Origin: Paenibacillus rhizophilus
GTDB lineage: Bacteria > Bacillota > Bacilli > Paenibacillales > Paenibacillaceae
Length of the DNA: 64,000 nt
Direction of reading: 5' to 3'
Assembly (NCBI RefSeq): GCF_003854965.1
Contig: NZ_RQPI01000005.1
Span: 1 to 64,000 of the forward strand
The notes beneath the pieces are model-generated. The model saw only the letters and a list, made by a program, of their open reading frames with translations. It was not told where the DNA came from and made no database searches. Positions within the stretch are counted from its first letter, which is position 1. Each line of letters opens with the position of its first letter. Of this stretch, positions 47,354 to 56,127 are shown in pieces. The translations under genes and the position numbers were made by a program.

Positions 47354-48043
47354 TTATAGTTTTCCCGCAACGGTTGCAGCTGCGGCTTCCTGACGGCCTC
47401 GAGCTCCAGGCTGAACCCGAAGTTTCTTGCCGCGTTTCGGCTTGCCGAGCGTGGTGGTAAACGTGATAACCTGACCGGCCACAATCACCGCCATAGCCGT
47501 GTACATGGTCTCCCTAAATGGCATGTAGAAGAGCGAGAGCAGCAGCACGGCGATATCCATCATGATGAATACCGTACCTACCTTGATTCCCTTCCATTCG
47601 CTGATCAGCAGAGATAAAATGTCGTCTCCGCCGCTTGCGCCTCCGCATCGCAGCACCAGTCCCGAGCCAAGCCCTGTCAGCAGACCGGAAAGCAGCGCCG
47701 CAAGTGCCAGATTGCCATGGAAATCGAGCATCATTCCCGAGTAACGCTCCATCAGTCCGTAGAATACGGTAAATGATCCTACGGAAATAAACGTATTGCA
47801 GACAAATCCTTTTCCTTTGAGCGCCAGCGCAATTAGCAGAACCGGCAGATCAAGCAGCAATACGGTGATGGAAGGCGACAGACCCAGAACATACTTGCCG
47901 AGGAGCGACAAGCCTACGAACCCGCCTTCAGTGAGATGATTCTGATAGTTGATGTGATAGTAAGTAAAGCTTAGCAAAAACGTTCCGATCAGATTGACAA
48001 TTAATTTTAGCGGCAGACGAGCACCGCTGATTTGATTCCTCAT
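47354..48043 (-). CDS. YitT family membrane protein
   Basis: 229 aa, five to six hydrophobic segments, with GLSLLGKYVLGLSPSITVLLLDLPVL and the signature RCGGASGGDDILSLLISEWKGIKVG. The C-terminal DUF2179 domain found in many YitT proteins is absent; instead a basic tail (KPKRGKKLRVQPGARGRQE) ends the protein. Function unknown. It is preceded by a long leader that can fold (48075-48195). Confidence 0.85.
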   Translation of the reverse strand: MRNQISGARLPLKLIVNLIGTFLLSFTYYHINYQNHLTEGGFVGLSLLGKYVLGLSPSITVLLLDLPVLLIALALKGKGFVCNTFISVGSFTVFYGLMERYSGMMLDFHGNLALAALLSGLLTGLGSGLVLRCGGASGGDDILSLLISEWKGIKVGTVFIMMDIAVLLLSLFYMPFRETMYTAMAVIVAGQVITFTTTLGKPKRGKKLRVQPGARGRQEAAAATVAGKL

Positions 48044-48074
48044 ACCGATTCCCCTTATCGTAAATGGCGGCTAA

Positions 48075-48195
48075 ACGTCCCACCAACCTCTACGACGGGG
48101 TGAACCGGAGATCTTTCTCCTTCGCATACCTATTCCCTTCCTTCGTAGAGGCGGTCCGGCGTCAAGTGACTTACACACCTTCTACGGGGAAGCTA
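48075..48195 (-). ncRNA. Candidate structured leader RNA of the YitT gene
   Basis: In the about 320 bp upstream of the YitT gene, minus strand, CCTCTACGA and TCGTAGAGG form a 9 bp stem enclosing 46 nt with an inner hairpin GGAGA-AAGA-TCTCC and the loop segments AAGGGAATAGGTATGCGAAG and GGTTCACCCCG. Flanking GGACCG, CTTCCCCGTAGAAGGTGTG and TTGGTGGGACG could add helices. It matches none of the riboswitch consensus sequences I know. Boundaries are estimates; it may be a cis-regulatory RNA or chance. Confidence 0.4.
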
Positions 48196-48364
48196 AGTAT
48201 AAGATAGATCATAACGTTTCCAAATCGTCCTTTGGGAATTCGTCCTTCGGGGACACATGGTATCCTGATCCTTTCTCTTATGTTTTATGTTCTGGAATCA
48301 TTATACCACGGAAGATGCCATTTCTAAACAGTATGACAAGTTCTTCCAGAAAAAAGAACAAGCC

Positions 48365-48859
48365 TCAGCCCCGGAGCAGTCTGTTCACGGTCTCTCTACG
48401 GACGCCGATCAGCTGTCCGATCTCTTCCTGGGTCAGCAGTTCAGTCAACGGGACTCCATGCGAATAATCATCCAGCCAGCCGCTCAGCAGTTCCAGCCTT
48501 TCGGCAGGCGTCCCGACCGTAAGGTGATCCAGACGGGTCTGCATGAACCTTACTTTCTCCTGCAGCAGCAGCGCAATCTCCATAGCCTTGCCGGGTTCCT
48601 CCCGCAATTGGCGGTACCATTCCGATGCCGGGATGCTCTCGACCTCGCTTCTCATAAGCGCAGTGGCAGTCCCATGAGCATCCTTAGGCGATATTAGTGA
48701 ATGGTGGGGCACCGTCTCGCCGGGATACAAGATGTTGAACAGCACGCTATTTCCGTTCTCATGCAGCCTTGTCACCTTGAACAAACCGCTCTTCACTTGG
48801 TACAGCGTATGGCAACTGTCGCCCTGCCGGAATAAAATCTCCCCTTTGTGCAGTATCAT
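48365..48859 (-). CDS. Short CRP/FNR family regulator
   Basis: 164 aa. cNMP-type barrel (about 1-80, MILHKGEILFRQGDSCHTLYQVKSG region) and helix-turn-helix with LTQEEIGQLIGVRRETVNRLL. It lacks Cys cluster residues, so it does not sense oxygen like FNR; effector unknown. The protein stops two residues after the recognition helix, where relatives have a beta-wing of 20-40 residues, so the end may be truncated. Recognition helix R-R-E-T-V-N-R resembles that of FNR, so sites could overlap. Confidence 0.8.
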   Translation of the reverse strand: MILHKGEILFRQGDSCHTLYQVKSGLFKVTRLHENGNSVLFNILYPGETVPHHSLISPKDAHGTATALMRSEVESIPASEWYRQLREEPGKAMEIALLLQEKVRFMQTRLDHLTVGTPAERLELLSGWLDDYSHGVPLTELLTQEEIGQLIGVRRETVNRLLRG

Positions 48860-49030
48860 CGCCTATTCTCCTTTAGCCAGTGGGTTGTCAGATAGTTCAA
48901 GTATAATCAAAATTACCCGCCCTGCTCAAGGCGCTCAAGGCGATGCAAAATCCGTCTCATTCGCCTATACCGTATTCATCCTGCCCGACATATCTTGAAG
49001 CATACGATCAGATGAAGCGGGTGAGAGAAG

Positions 49031-49198
49031 GTGGCAAGTAAAAAAAACAGCCCACTGGAAGACGAACTGTCCGCCGAAGATTATGCCATCATCGCTGCGG
49101 CGCTTGTCGCTTTAGGCGATTTCTTTGCTTTTCTGTCCCTCGTAAAAGCCAAGGAAACGACTGAGGCTGAAACGAATAAAAAAAAAGGTAAATCATGA
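49031..49198 (+). CDS. Small hypothetical protein (55 aa)
   Basis: GTG 49031 opens a 55-codon frame that ends at a TGA at 49196. It encodes charged ends around a central hydrophobic region, DYAIIAAALVALGDFFAFLS, probably one membrane or membrane-surface helix, with a Lys-rich C-terminus. A GGGTGAGAG stretch lies 5-10 nt upstream and an intrinsic terminator follows 3 nt after the stop, which supports a real gene. Not recognised. Confidence 0.6.
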   Translation: MASKKNSPLEDELSAEDYAIIAAALVALGDFFAFLSLVKAKETTEAETNKKKGKS

Positions 49199-49200
49199 AA

Positions 49201-49245
49201 CAAGGCTGTCCTTTGGTCGTCGGACCGAAAAGATAGCCTTGTTTT
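49201..49245 (+). terminator. Terminator of the small gene at 49031
   Basis: CAAGGCTGTC...GATAGCCTTG with inner GGTC/GGACC pairing and TTTTGG after. Confidence 0.85.
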
Positions 49246-49288
49246 GGCTCGTTCGCCGCTCTGTTTCAAGCTACTTCAGCCGCCCGGT

Positions 49289-49771
49289 TTAAGCTAATTC
49301 CAAGGGGATCACTTGATGCCTTTCGAACAGCTCTCTGACTCTCCCGCTCTCCGCCTGCTCAAGCGCGGCAATCACGATCACATGTCCCTGATCCACATGC
49401 TTCTCGTATGCCTCGGCGTCCTCTTTCGGAATTCCGATTCCGATCAGGCCGACGACGATTCCATCCTCTCCCGGATCATCTCCGAACTCCGCGCCAGCGA
49501 GCCTCCCTGCCGCCGGTCCCGCCGCAACCGCCGTGTCCGGCAGCATATCCAGTCCGATCGCGATCCCTTTCGCCGTGCCGAACAATCCGATGCTGCCCAG
49601 TCCTTCCTGCGGTTTAGCAACGCCGGTATCGCGGCTCAGCTCGCTGACCACGCTTTTTTCTTTGGCGACCACCGAAATTTTCTTGGTTTTGATACCGCTG
49701 CCCCGAAGATCCTGAATGGCCAGCGAAGCATCCGTCTTATGTCCGAATATGCCAACGACCAGTTTGGTCAT
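49289..49771 (-). CDS. General stress protein 17M-like domain protein
   Basis: 160 aa. N-terminal LVVGIFGHKTDASLAIQDLRGSGI is a ferredoxin-like repeat found in the YflT/general stress family, followed by a Gly-rich hydrophobic central part (GSIGLFGTAKGIAIGLDML, AAGPAAGRLAGAEFG) and a second similar unit (VGLIGIGIPKEDAEAYEKHVDQG). ATG 49771 follows GGGGAGG. Role probably in stress response, function unknown. Whether sigma-B drives it could not be seen. Confidence 0.75.
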   Translation of the reverse strand: MTKLVVGIFGHKTDASLAIQDLRGSGIKTKKISVVAKEKSVVSELSRDTGVAKPQEGLGSIGLFGTAKGIAIGLDMLPDTAVAAGPAAGRLAGAEFGDDPGEDGIVVGLIGIGIPKEDAEAYEKHVDQGHVIVIAALEQAESGRVRELFERHQVIPLELA

Positions 49772-49950
49772 AGATGCTCCTCCCCTCAAGCAAGAACTGC
49801 CGTGCACGTCAGCTCAATAGCGCCGCAGATGTTCTCTATTGTCATATTAACTCCGATCCGCAGGATTGAACCCGAAAGGCCGGGTTTAACTATATTAGTA
49901 GACCCGCTATAAATATACATACTATTTGATCTATTTAGGAGGTACCGCCA

Positions 49951-51030
49951 TTGCTGCTGCAGAACAAGTTCTTCCGTACCACACTTGGAATCATATTCCT
50001 TCTGCTTATTCTTTATCTGGGCTCCAAAGTCATCGTTCTGTTCTCGCCCATCGCAACCATCATCAATCTCCTGCTCGTGCCGATGATGCTGTCCGGATTT
50101 ATGTACTATCTGCTTCGTCCGCTGGTCAATCATCTGGAAAAAAGAAAGCTAAAGCGCTCGGTCTCCATTCTGCTCATCTATCTGGTTTTCATCGGGTTGA
50201 TCGTCATTTTCTGGGTTGCCGTCTGGCCGACGCTGCAGGATCAGATCCAGAATTTTATCGACAATCTTCCTTATCTGGTTCATGACATCCAGAAACAGTT
50301 CGACCTTCTGCGCCAGAACCCGATGTTTGCGAGGTTCTTCCGGGGCGAATCGGATTTGACCGTACGTCTGACCGAGTATCTGCAAAACGCGGTAACCTGG
50401 GTAACCAACTCCATGAGCAATCTCATTACCGTCATTTCCAATATTGTTGTCGTAATTGCCACGCTGCCGGTTATTTTGTACTACATGCTGAAGGACAGCC
50501 ACAAGCTGCCCCGTATGCTACTCGGCCTCGTCCCGCGAAAATACCGCAAGGAAGGGCAGGAGACGCTGGAGGATATCGATTCGGCGCTCAGCAGCTTTAT
50601 CGTCACCCGGGTTATTCTGAACCTGATTCTGGGCGCCATCCTCTATATCGGATTTCTTGTGATCGGTCTGCCGTATGCCCTGCTGCTTGCCCTTGTTTCG
50701 GTGCCGCTGAACTTCATCCCCTACATCGGCGCCATTTTGTCCGCGGTTCCGGTTGTCATCGTGGGATTTATCGAATCTCCCATGACCGCCTTATGGTCCC
50801 TTGTGATTATCATCGTTGCACAGCAAATTCAGGACAACCTGCTGACGCCGATCATTTACGGCAAATCCCTGGATGTCCATCCGCTGACTACGGTAATCAT
50901 TGTACTCGTAGGCGGTGAATTTTCCGGCATTATCGGTGTGCTGATTGCGCTGCCGGTCTATATGACCGCCAAAATTATTTTTCTGCGGGTATACGAAATT
51001 GTCGTTGCGGAGCGGACGGACGAAGTCTAA
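49951..51030 (+). CDS. AI-2E family transporter
   Basis: 359 aa membrane protein with eight or so helices. Family features: VPMMLSGFMYYLLRPLV near 50, a large cytoplasmic segment (about 85-190), and PYALLLALVSVPLNFIPYIGAILSAVP with the conserved NxIPYxG motif, then QDNLLTPIIYGKSLDVHPL. Known members include TqsA and YueF; substrate of this one is unknown and the name does not prove autoinducer export. TTG 49951 follows AGGAGG at about 9 nt. Confidence 0.9.
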   Translation: MLLQNKFFRTTLGIIFLLLILYLGSKVIVLFSPIATIINLLLVPMMLSGFMYYLLRPLVNHLEKRKLKRSVSILLIYLVFIGLIVIFWVAVWPTLQDQIQNFIDNLPYLVHDIQKQFDLLRQNPMFARFFRGESDLTVRLTEYLQNAVTWVTNSMSNLITVISNIVVVIATLPVILYYMLKDSHKLPRMLLGLVPRKYRKEGQETLEDIDSALSSFIVTRVILNLILGAILYIGFLVIGLPYALLLALVSVPLNFIPYIGAILSAVPVVIVGFIESPMTALWSLVIIIVAQQIQDNLLTPIIYGKSLDVHPLTTVIIVLVGGEFSGIIGVLIALPVYMTAKIIFLRVYEIVVAERTDEV

Positions 51031-51064
51031 ATGACAATCATCATTTAAAAATAGAGTGTATGTA

Positions 51065-51126
51065 AGAAGAAACGGCTTCGCCGTCCTCTGGAAGAGGGAG
51101 GCACCCGTTTCTCGTAAAAATATCAG
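51065..51126 (+). repeat. Dispersed hairpin repeat, second copy
   Basis: AAGAAGAAACGGCTTCGCCG...CACCCGTTTCTCG, similar to 46983-47040 in flank, outer stem and GTAAAAAT end, but with a different middle. It ends the AI-2E gene; T-run lacking. Confidence 0.55.
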
Positions 51127-51167
51127 GTTAAGGATAAGCGCGAAGCTTATACTTTCTGATATTGCAA

Positions 51168-51207
51168 AAAGAGCCCTGGCTGCCATATTGGCAGACAAGG
51201 CTCTTTG
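51168..51207. terminator. Bidirectional terminator
   Basis: AAAGAGCCTTGTCTGCCA and TGGCAGCCAGGGCTCTTT with T-run on the minus strand (TTTTTGC); ends the minus-strand gene at 51230. Confidence 0.88.
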
Positions 51208-51229
51208 ATGTAATTTGCTAAGCTGAAGC

Positions 51230-51634
51230 CTAGCCTCTAAGCGAACGGACAACGAACAGATGCGTTCCCTTGAGCAGCGTTCTTCCGTCTTCCAAAGTGA
51301 CCGCCCCCTTCGTATGCGAGACAAGGGTAGTGTTGAGCGCAATCAGCCTGTCGCCCTTCCATACAGTTACCGCCGACTTGAAATAGACGGCGTTGTCAAA
51401 CTGAAGCCGGTCCTTCATGATATAGCCGACCGAATACAGGACCGGAGGGAGCGCCCGTTCCTTTGGGGCAAGCGCCTTGATCATTACGATATCGCGAATG
51501 GGAACTCCGATCTCCTGATGGCCGATGACGACGCGCCCCGCGGCGCTATCCCACTTGCGAAGCACCCCTCTCATCGAGGCATACTGTGGCTCCCGAAGAT
51601 ATACAATTACCGGCTTGCCTACCCAATGTCTCAT
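51230..51634 (-). CDS. Uncharacterised protein, beta-rich
   Basis: 134 aa, not recognised. Composition and pattern (VIVYLREPQYASMRGVLRKW, GRVVIGHQEIGVPIRDIVMI, GRTLLKGTHLFVVRS) suggest small beta-barrel modules, two of them similar in rhythm. No signal peptide. It lies upstream of a terminator and downstream of ung on the same strand, gap about 29 bp, so it may be co-transcribed with ung. Function unknown. Confidence 0.75.
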   Translation of the reverse strand: MRHWVGKPVIVYLREPQYASMRGVLRKWDSAAGRVVIGHQEIGVPIRDIVMIKALAPKERALPPVLYSVGYIMKDRLQFDNAVYFKSAVTVWKGDRLIALNTTLVSHTKGAVTLEDGRTLLKGTHLFVVRSLRG

Positions 51635-51663
51635 TCCAATGCCCCCTTCCTGCCTTAACAGTC

Positions 51664-52332
51664 CTATATATTCGGTATGGACCAGTCGATCGGTTCCAGA
51701 CCCTGAGTGTTCAAAAATTCATTCGTCCGCGAGAACGGACGGCTGCCGAGGAAGCCCCGGTGAGCCGAGAATGGACTCGGATGCGGCGACTGGATGACTT
51801 TATGACGGCTCTGGTCGATAAAAGCGCCCTTCTGCTGGGCATGACTGCCCCATAAAATGAATACCAGCGGTGTGTCCCTCTCATTAAGCTTCTCCATAAT
51901 GGCATCCGTAAACCTTTCCCAGCCTATTCCTTTATGCGAATTGGGCTGGCCTTCGCGCACAGTCAGCACCGCATTGAGCAGCAGCACCCCTTGCTCCGCC
52001 CAGTGCAGCAGCGATCCATGATTCGGAATATTAGCTCCCGTATCACTGACCAGCTCCGTATAAATATTGCGCAGCGACGGCGGAATCTTCACACCGGGCA
52101 TTACCGAAAAGCTGAGTCCCTGGGCTTGGCCCGCGCCGTGGTAGGGGTCCTGTCCCAAAATAACCACCCTAGTCGCGCTGTAGGACGTCAGCTTCAAGGC
52201 AGAGAACAGCAGTTCCTTCGGCGGATAAACCGTATACTGTTTGTATTCTCTCGCCAGTGTATAACGCAGCTCCTGAAAATAAGGCTTTTGCGTCTCGTCA
52301 TGCAGCACCTCATCCCAATCGTTGCCAAACAT
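51664..52332 (-). CDS. ung: Uracil-DNA glycosylase
   Basis: Removes uracil from DNA. 222 aa, family 1. The catalytic GQDPYHG has Asp62 and His66; the C-terminal HPSPFSAHRGF loop intercalates DNA; LLLNAVLTVREGQPNSH is also typical. ATG 52332 follows AAGGGG; the upstream start of the longer frame has no support. Single copy in window. Confidence 0.96.
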   Translation of the reverse strand: MFGNDWDEVLHDETQKPYFQELRYTLAREYKQYTVYPPKELLFSALKLTSYSATRVVILGQDPYHGAGQAQGLSFSVMPGVKIPPSLRNIYTELVSDTGANIPNHGSLLHWAEQGVLLLNAVLTVREGQPNSHKGIGWERFTDAIMEKLNERDTPLVFILWGSHAQQKGAFIDQSRHKVIQSPHPSPFSAHRGFLGSRPFSRTNEFLNTQGLEPIDWSIPNI

Positions 52333-52491
52333 AAAAAAGTTCCCCTTCCGCATCTCCTCTATTATGAATAGTATACATTCCATATTTTCAATTAACCACT
52401 ATTAGCGATCCCTTTGGCCTCGCATGAATAGCGTTTCATTCCATCAGCCATTGGCTTCGGTAATAGCAATCCTTCGAAGGACGTGCTCCTC

Positions 52492-53160
52492 TTATTTTCT
52501 TCCGTAATCGGCCTTGATCTCCCCCCACAGCCGGGTCTGCCACTTCAGCACCTTGTTATCATATGTATGCGTCTGAAGCCAGTTCACTGCGCGGTCGATA
52601 AGTTCCCAGATTTCCTCCGTCGTATGATCGCGGGGAAGGGTGGTCGAAACCTTTTTCTCCCTGACCCATTTCATCGCATTGACCGAATCGCTGTATACTG
52701 TCTTACCGCTGCCTTCTTTCTGCAAAAGCGCAAGCGCATGCACGATAGCGAGGAATTCCCCGAGATTATTCGTGCCTTTGCTGATTGGACCGCAGGAGAA
52801 GATGACTTCACCCGTCCGCGTATCTACGCCTTTATATTCGACAGGACCCGGATTCCCTCTTGTTCCCACATCGACCGAAATACTGTCGTAGTCAATGGGT
52901 TCCGCATGTGTCGGCGTTACCGACCTCTTGGCGGAATAGCCTCCCTGAGCGCCGGCGCCTGGGCTGCCTTTTCCGGTTCCCGTTTGGCCCCAGTTGCCTT
53001 TCCACCCCACCCGGAACGCTTCCTCCGCCGCTGATTTGGACTCATAGGATTTGTATTTCGCACCCGTGAACTGGTCCGTCTGCTGCTTGCAATCCGCCCA
53101 GGTCGCGTATACCCCCGGCTTCCGGCCCTCCCAGACCACATAATATTTCTGCTTCGCCAT
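52492..53160 (-). CDS. rnhA: RNase H1-like protein with viroplasmin N-terminal domain
   Basis: 222 aa. N-terminal double-stranded RNA/hybrid-binding domain (about 1-50, KYYVVWEGRKPGVYATWADC, FTGAKYKSY) of eukaryotic RNase H1/viroplasmin type; C-terminal RNase H fold from about 85: DVGTRGNPG with the first Asp, NNLGEFLAIVHAL with Glu, YSDSVNAMKWV with the next Asp. The first motif lacks the usual Gly-Ser but keeps Asp and GNPG. Cleaves RNA in RNA-DNA hybrids. ATG 53160 follows AGGAGCC at 9 nt. Confidence 0.88.
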   Translation of the reverse strand: MAKQKYYVVWEGRKPGVYATWADCKQQTDQFTGAKYKSYESKSAAEEAFRVGWKGNWGQTGTGKGSPGAGAQGGYSAKRSVTPTHAEPIDYDSISVDVGTRGNPGPVEYKGVDTRTGEVIFSCGPISKGTNNLGEFLAIVHALALLQKEGSGKTVYSDSVNAMKWVREKKVSTTLPRDHTTEEIWELIDRAVNWLQTHTYDNKVLKWQTRLWGEIKADYGRK

Positions 53161-53601
53161 GATGTAGGCTCCTTCCTGCTCAATCCCGCGTAGTACCGAG
53201 ATTTCATTATTGATCCATAGTAAATGACAAATGAAGAAGACACAACAGGAAAAGCAGACTGTAAACATGAGATTTACCGGACCGTTTCGACAAACCTCCC
53301 CTTTGTTCTAAAGTCGATGTGCAATATGTCGATACACAGCGGAGCAGACCCGATTCATATGTCAAATTTAAAATATTAAGAGGAAGGTAAACGATTTACC
53401 GAACGACAAGTATGCAGCTTTTCAGGACCATTAGACTATTTTTCGGATTCGTATTTTTCCGACAAAAACATCCCTTCACGCCCGCTTCAAGTTCCGGTAT
53501 CATACATATATACAGTACAAAAGCATACACTTTGTGAGCGCAGCCGGGTACGATCGCTGATTCATGAAGTTATGCAACCATACATTTTAGGAGGGGCGGC
53601 T
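53161..53601. other. Intergenic stretch without recognised element
   Basis: About 440 bp, AT-rich towards its end. Nothing recognised apart from a good AGGAGG site for the small gene at 53602. Confidence 0.6.
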
Positions 53602-53889
53602 ATGGTTCTCTTATTTCACAACGCTACTGCAGAAAGACTGGAACGTTTATCCCGGGATGTACAAGCAATTAATGAAGAGGCGCGTGAGGCCTCTTACGAA
53701 ATGACCGTAACCAGGAAAGCCTCCGAATCCGGTTATGAATGGGAAGTCACGGTTTACGGGAGAAAGGTGAGCGTCAAATCGGAGGATATTTTCAAGATCC
53801 AAAGAAGGCGTTTAGATTTAAGCATTAAAGACATCTTCAAAGAGATCGTCGCCTGGAAATTGAAAGCGTTGTCCACATTGCAATCCTAG
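53602..53889 (+). CDS. Uncharacterised small protein
   Basis: 95 aa. Coiled-coil-like N-terminus (ATAERLERLSRDVQAINEEA), then a beta-rich middle (GYEWEVTVYGRKVSVK) and a helical end. No membrane segment. ATG 53602 has a strong AGGAGGGG site. It ends in a terminator at 53941. Not recognised. Confidence 0.7.
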   Translation: MVLLFHNATAERLERLSRDVQAINEEAREASYEMTVTRKASESGYEWEVTVYGRKVSVKSEDIFKIQRRRLDLSIKDIFKEIVAWKLKALSTLQS

Positions 53890-53940
53890 GTTCATTCCGG
53901 CGTCAATCCTTACTATAAGAATCTAATTTTAGTTTACATG

Positions 53941-53977
53941 AGGAAGCCCTTCTCGATTACGGGAAGGGCTTCCTCGC
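53941..53977 (+). terminator. Hairpin after 53602 gene
   Basis: GAGGAAGCCCTTC and its reverse complement GGGAAGGGCTTCCTC with an 8 nt loop; no T-run, so Rho-independent ending is uncertain. Confidence 0.6.
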
Positions 53978-54072
53978 GTCCTGCGTACTCGCCTAGACAA
54001 CTCGGATTACCATAACTTGACTCCTTTTGTTATAATTCATAAGTAACTATATAAAAGGAGATGAATCTTTCA

Positions 54073-55008
54073 ATGCCTGACAAACAACAGCTTGGACGAA
54101 CAGACCTTTATGTTACTCCCATCGGACTCGGAACGAACGCAGTGGGCGGACACAACCTGTTCCAGAATCTGAACGACGAGACAGGCAAGCAGCTCGTGCG
54201 CACCGCCCTGGAGCATGGCATTAATTTTCTGGATACCGCCTATATATACGGACCGGAACGGTCGGAGCAGCTGATTGGTGAAGTGCTTAAGGAGAAGGGA
54301 AATCGGGATCAAATCGTGATCGCGACCAAAGGCGCACATAAGCCGGTCGGGGGCGAGATGGTCTTCGACAACTCTCCGGCCTTTCTGGAAGCTTCGGTGG
54401 ATGCCAGCCTGAAACGGCTGCAAACAGACTACATCGATCTGTATTACATTCACTTCCCTGACCAAAACACCCCCAAAGACGAAGCCGTCGGCGCGCTGCA
54501 GCGCCTGAAGGAAGCCGGCAAAATCCGGGCGATCGGCGTCTCCAACTTCACCATCGACCAGCTCCGCGAGGGGAACAAGAACGGCTATGTGGATGTCATC
54601 CAATCCGAATACAGCCTGCTCGCTCGACAAGCCGAGAAGGATTTGCTGCCTTATGCTAAAGAACACGGCATTTCTTTTATTCCATATTTCCCGCTGGCCT
54701 CCGGACTTCTTGCCGGCAAATACGACCGGAACAGGGCCTTCTCCGATATCCGTGCAAACAATCCGCTGTTTGCCGGCGAGGCATTTGTCCGCAATCTGGA
54801 GAAAGTGGACCAGCTACGAGAAATCGCATCCGCGAAGGGAACGGAAGTTGCCGATCTCGTGCTCGCCTGGTATCTGACCCGGAACGAAATCGATGCGCTC
54901 ATCCCCGGCGCCAAAAAGCCGGAGCAGGTTATCGCCAACCTCAAAACGCTGGACGTCAAGCTGAGCGCGGATGAAATCGCCACAATCGATAGCATTTTCC
55001 GCGATTGA
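54073..55008 (+). CDS. Aldo/keto reductase
   Basis: 311 aa TIM barrel NADPH-dependent reductase. [20 protein letters not shown] near the start, FLDTAYIYG with Asp54 and Tyr59, VIATKG with the Lys, and YYIHFPD with the His form the tetrad; NADPH loop in [12 protein letters not shown]. Substrate unknown. ATG 54073 is used; the ATG 12 nt upstream is too near the AAAGGAG site. Confidence 0.92.
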   Translation: MPDKQQLGRTDLYVTPIGLGTNAVGGHNLFQNLNDETGKQLVRTALEHGINFLDTAYIYGPERSEQLIGEVLKEKGNRDQIVIATKGAHKPVGGEMVFDNSPAFLEASVDASLKRLQTDYIDLYYIHFPDQNTPKDEAVGALQRLKEAGKIRAIGVSNFTIDQLREGNKNGYVDVIQSEYSLLARQAEKDLLPYAKEHGISFIPYFPLASGLLAGKYDRNRAFSDIRANNPLFAGEAFVRNLEKVDQLREIASAKGTEVADLVLAWYLTRNEIDALIPGAKKPEQVIANLKTLDVKLSADEIATIDSIFRD

Positions 55009-55527
55009 GTAAGGCATATCATCTGCTCAAATCCTAGATTTCAGCCGCTGCGTCCTACGGATCGCGGCAAATCAGATGGTAGAGCGGATGAAATGGAATT
55101 CCTCCCTCTTATTTATCAAAAAAAGGGCCAGGGCAGAGCCTGGGAGGGAATTCCTCCCCTTTATTCAGGCGTTTTTACAAAAAACTTAAGAAGATGACTA
55201 TATAAACCGGAGCTTTTCCCGCTTATGGTCCGGGACGGCCTTGTTGCAGAAAATAAAAGGGACATTTTCCTGTTTATGCCTGTATCTGCTTGCGATTAAG
55301 TGTCCACCTCCCGTCCAAGGGTTCACTTTTCCTTAATAACTTGACCTCCGCATCGTGAATTCTTGCTGGCCTATTGCCAGCCCCTTTTTTGTATAATTAT
55401 TCCTTGTACTTATGAGCCTAATGCGAGCCCTAGCTGGTTCAATCTCCCTGATCCGGTTTACTCGGTACATAGAAAGACCGTTTTCGCATAACCTAATCAG
55501 CGACCTGTGCAGAAAGGAATGAGATAC
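55009..55527. other. Intergenic region with two 13 bp direct repeats and a terminator
   Basis: GGAATTCCTCCCT occurs at 55095 and again, as GGAATTCCTCCCC, at 55147; the second lies in a palindrome. A terminator-like hairpin GCTGGC-CTATT-GCCAGC with CCCTTTTTT lies at 55363-55390. No frame is supported before 55528. Confidence 0.6.
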
Positions 55528-55728
55528 ATGGAGGATAAGAGCAGGCTGACGGACCCCAAGGGAAGCGGCGTTGACCCGATACCCGATCCCGACAACCGCA
55601 AAGCGGAACGGGAAGGAGCAACCGGCAAGGTGGAAGATATCGTCGGAGGCATAATGGACAATGTGGAGGAAAGCCTGACCGGGAACCGTGATTCGCTCCC
55701 GGGCGGCAGCGGAACAAGCACAAAGTAG
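55528..55728 (+). CDS. Small hydrophilic protein
   Basis: 66 aa, rich in Asp, Gly, Glu and Lys (KSRLTDPKGSGVDPIPDPD), likely unstructured, with a helix-prone centre (GKVEDIVGGIMDNVEESLTG). ATG 55528 has AAAGGA at 10 nt and the gene ends at a strong terminator, which supports expression. Not recognised. Confidence 0.65.
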   Translation: MEDKSRLTDPKGSGVDPIPDPDNRKAEREGATGKVEDIVGGIMDNVEESLTGNRDSLPGGSGTSTK

Positions 55729-55742
55729 CATCAGATTCAAAA

Positions 55743-55788
55743 AGCAGCGGGACGGCCGCAATTTCCTTTGCGCCGGCCGCTGCTTTAT
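55743..55788 (+). terminator. Terminator of the 55528 gene
   Basis: AGCAGCGGGACGGCCGC with GCGCCGGCCGCTGCT and TTTATTTTG, 14 nt after the stop. Confidence 0.85.
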
Positions 55789-55917
55789 TTTGTCCTGCCT
55801 TTTTTCATAAATGTGACCAAAATGAAAACCTATTGAAACTTTCAAAACACCGATGTATAATTTAGCAAATTAACGCGTTCCAATAGGCTGGTCCATGAAT
55901 AGCAGGAGGGGAAAGTC

Positions 55918-56127
55918 ATGCCTTACACCATTATGAAAAACGCCGAATTTTTCACCGCGGCACTTGCGCGAAAGTATGTTTTTGCTTTGCAAATCGGTTC
56001 GGACGGCATGTACTCCCGCGTCGGCTCCGGCCTTGTTGAAATGTTCTCCGACGAGTATGTCCGGCTTAAGAATTTTGACGGATCGATTGTGCTGTACTCC
56101 AGAAGCAATACGAAATTCCAGCATTAA
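55918..56127 (+). CDS. Small uncharacterised protein
   Basis: 69 aa, mixed composition (ALARKYVFALQIGSDGMYSRV, GLVEMFSDEYVRLKNFDGSI), probably a beta-sheet fold. ATG 55918 follows a strong AGGAGGGG site at 7 nt; a terminator comes at once after the stop. Conserved features are not known to me. Confidence 0.7.
   Translation: MPYTIMKNAEFFTAALARKYVFALQIGSDGMYSRVGSGLVEMFSDEYVRLKNFDGSIVLYSRSNTKFQH

Noticed and set aside
48061..48240. T-box or known riboswitch before the YitT gene
   Set aside because: No GGGTGGNACCGCG, B12 box, SAM or lysine core; kept only as an unassigned structure.
49951..51030. Quorum-sensing autoinducer-2 exporter
   Set aside because: The family name is historical; no luxS or related gene is nearby and substrates vary.
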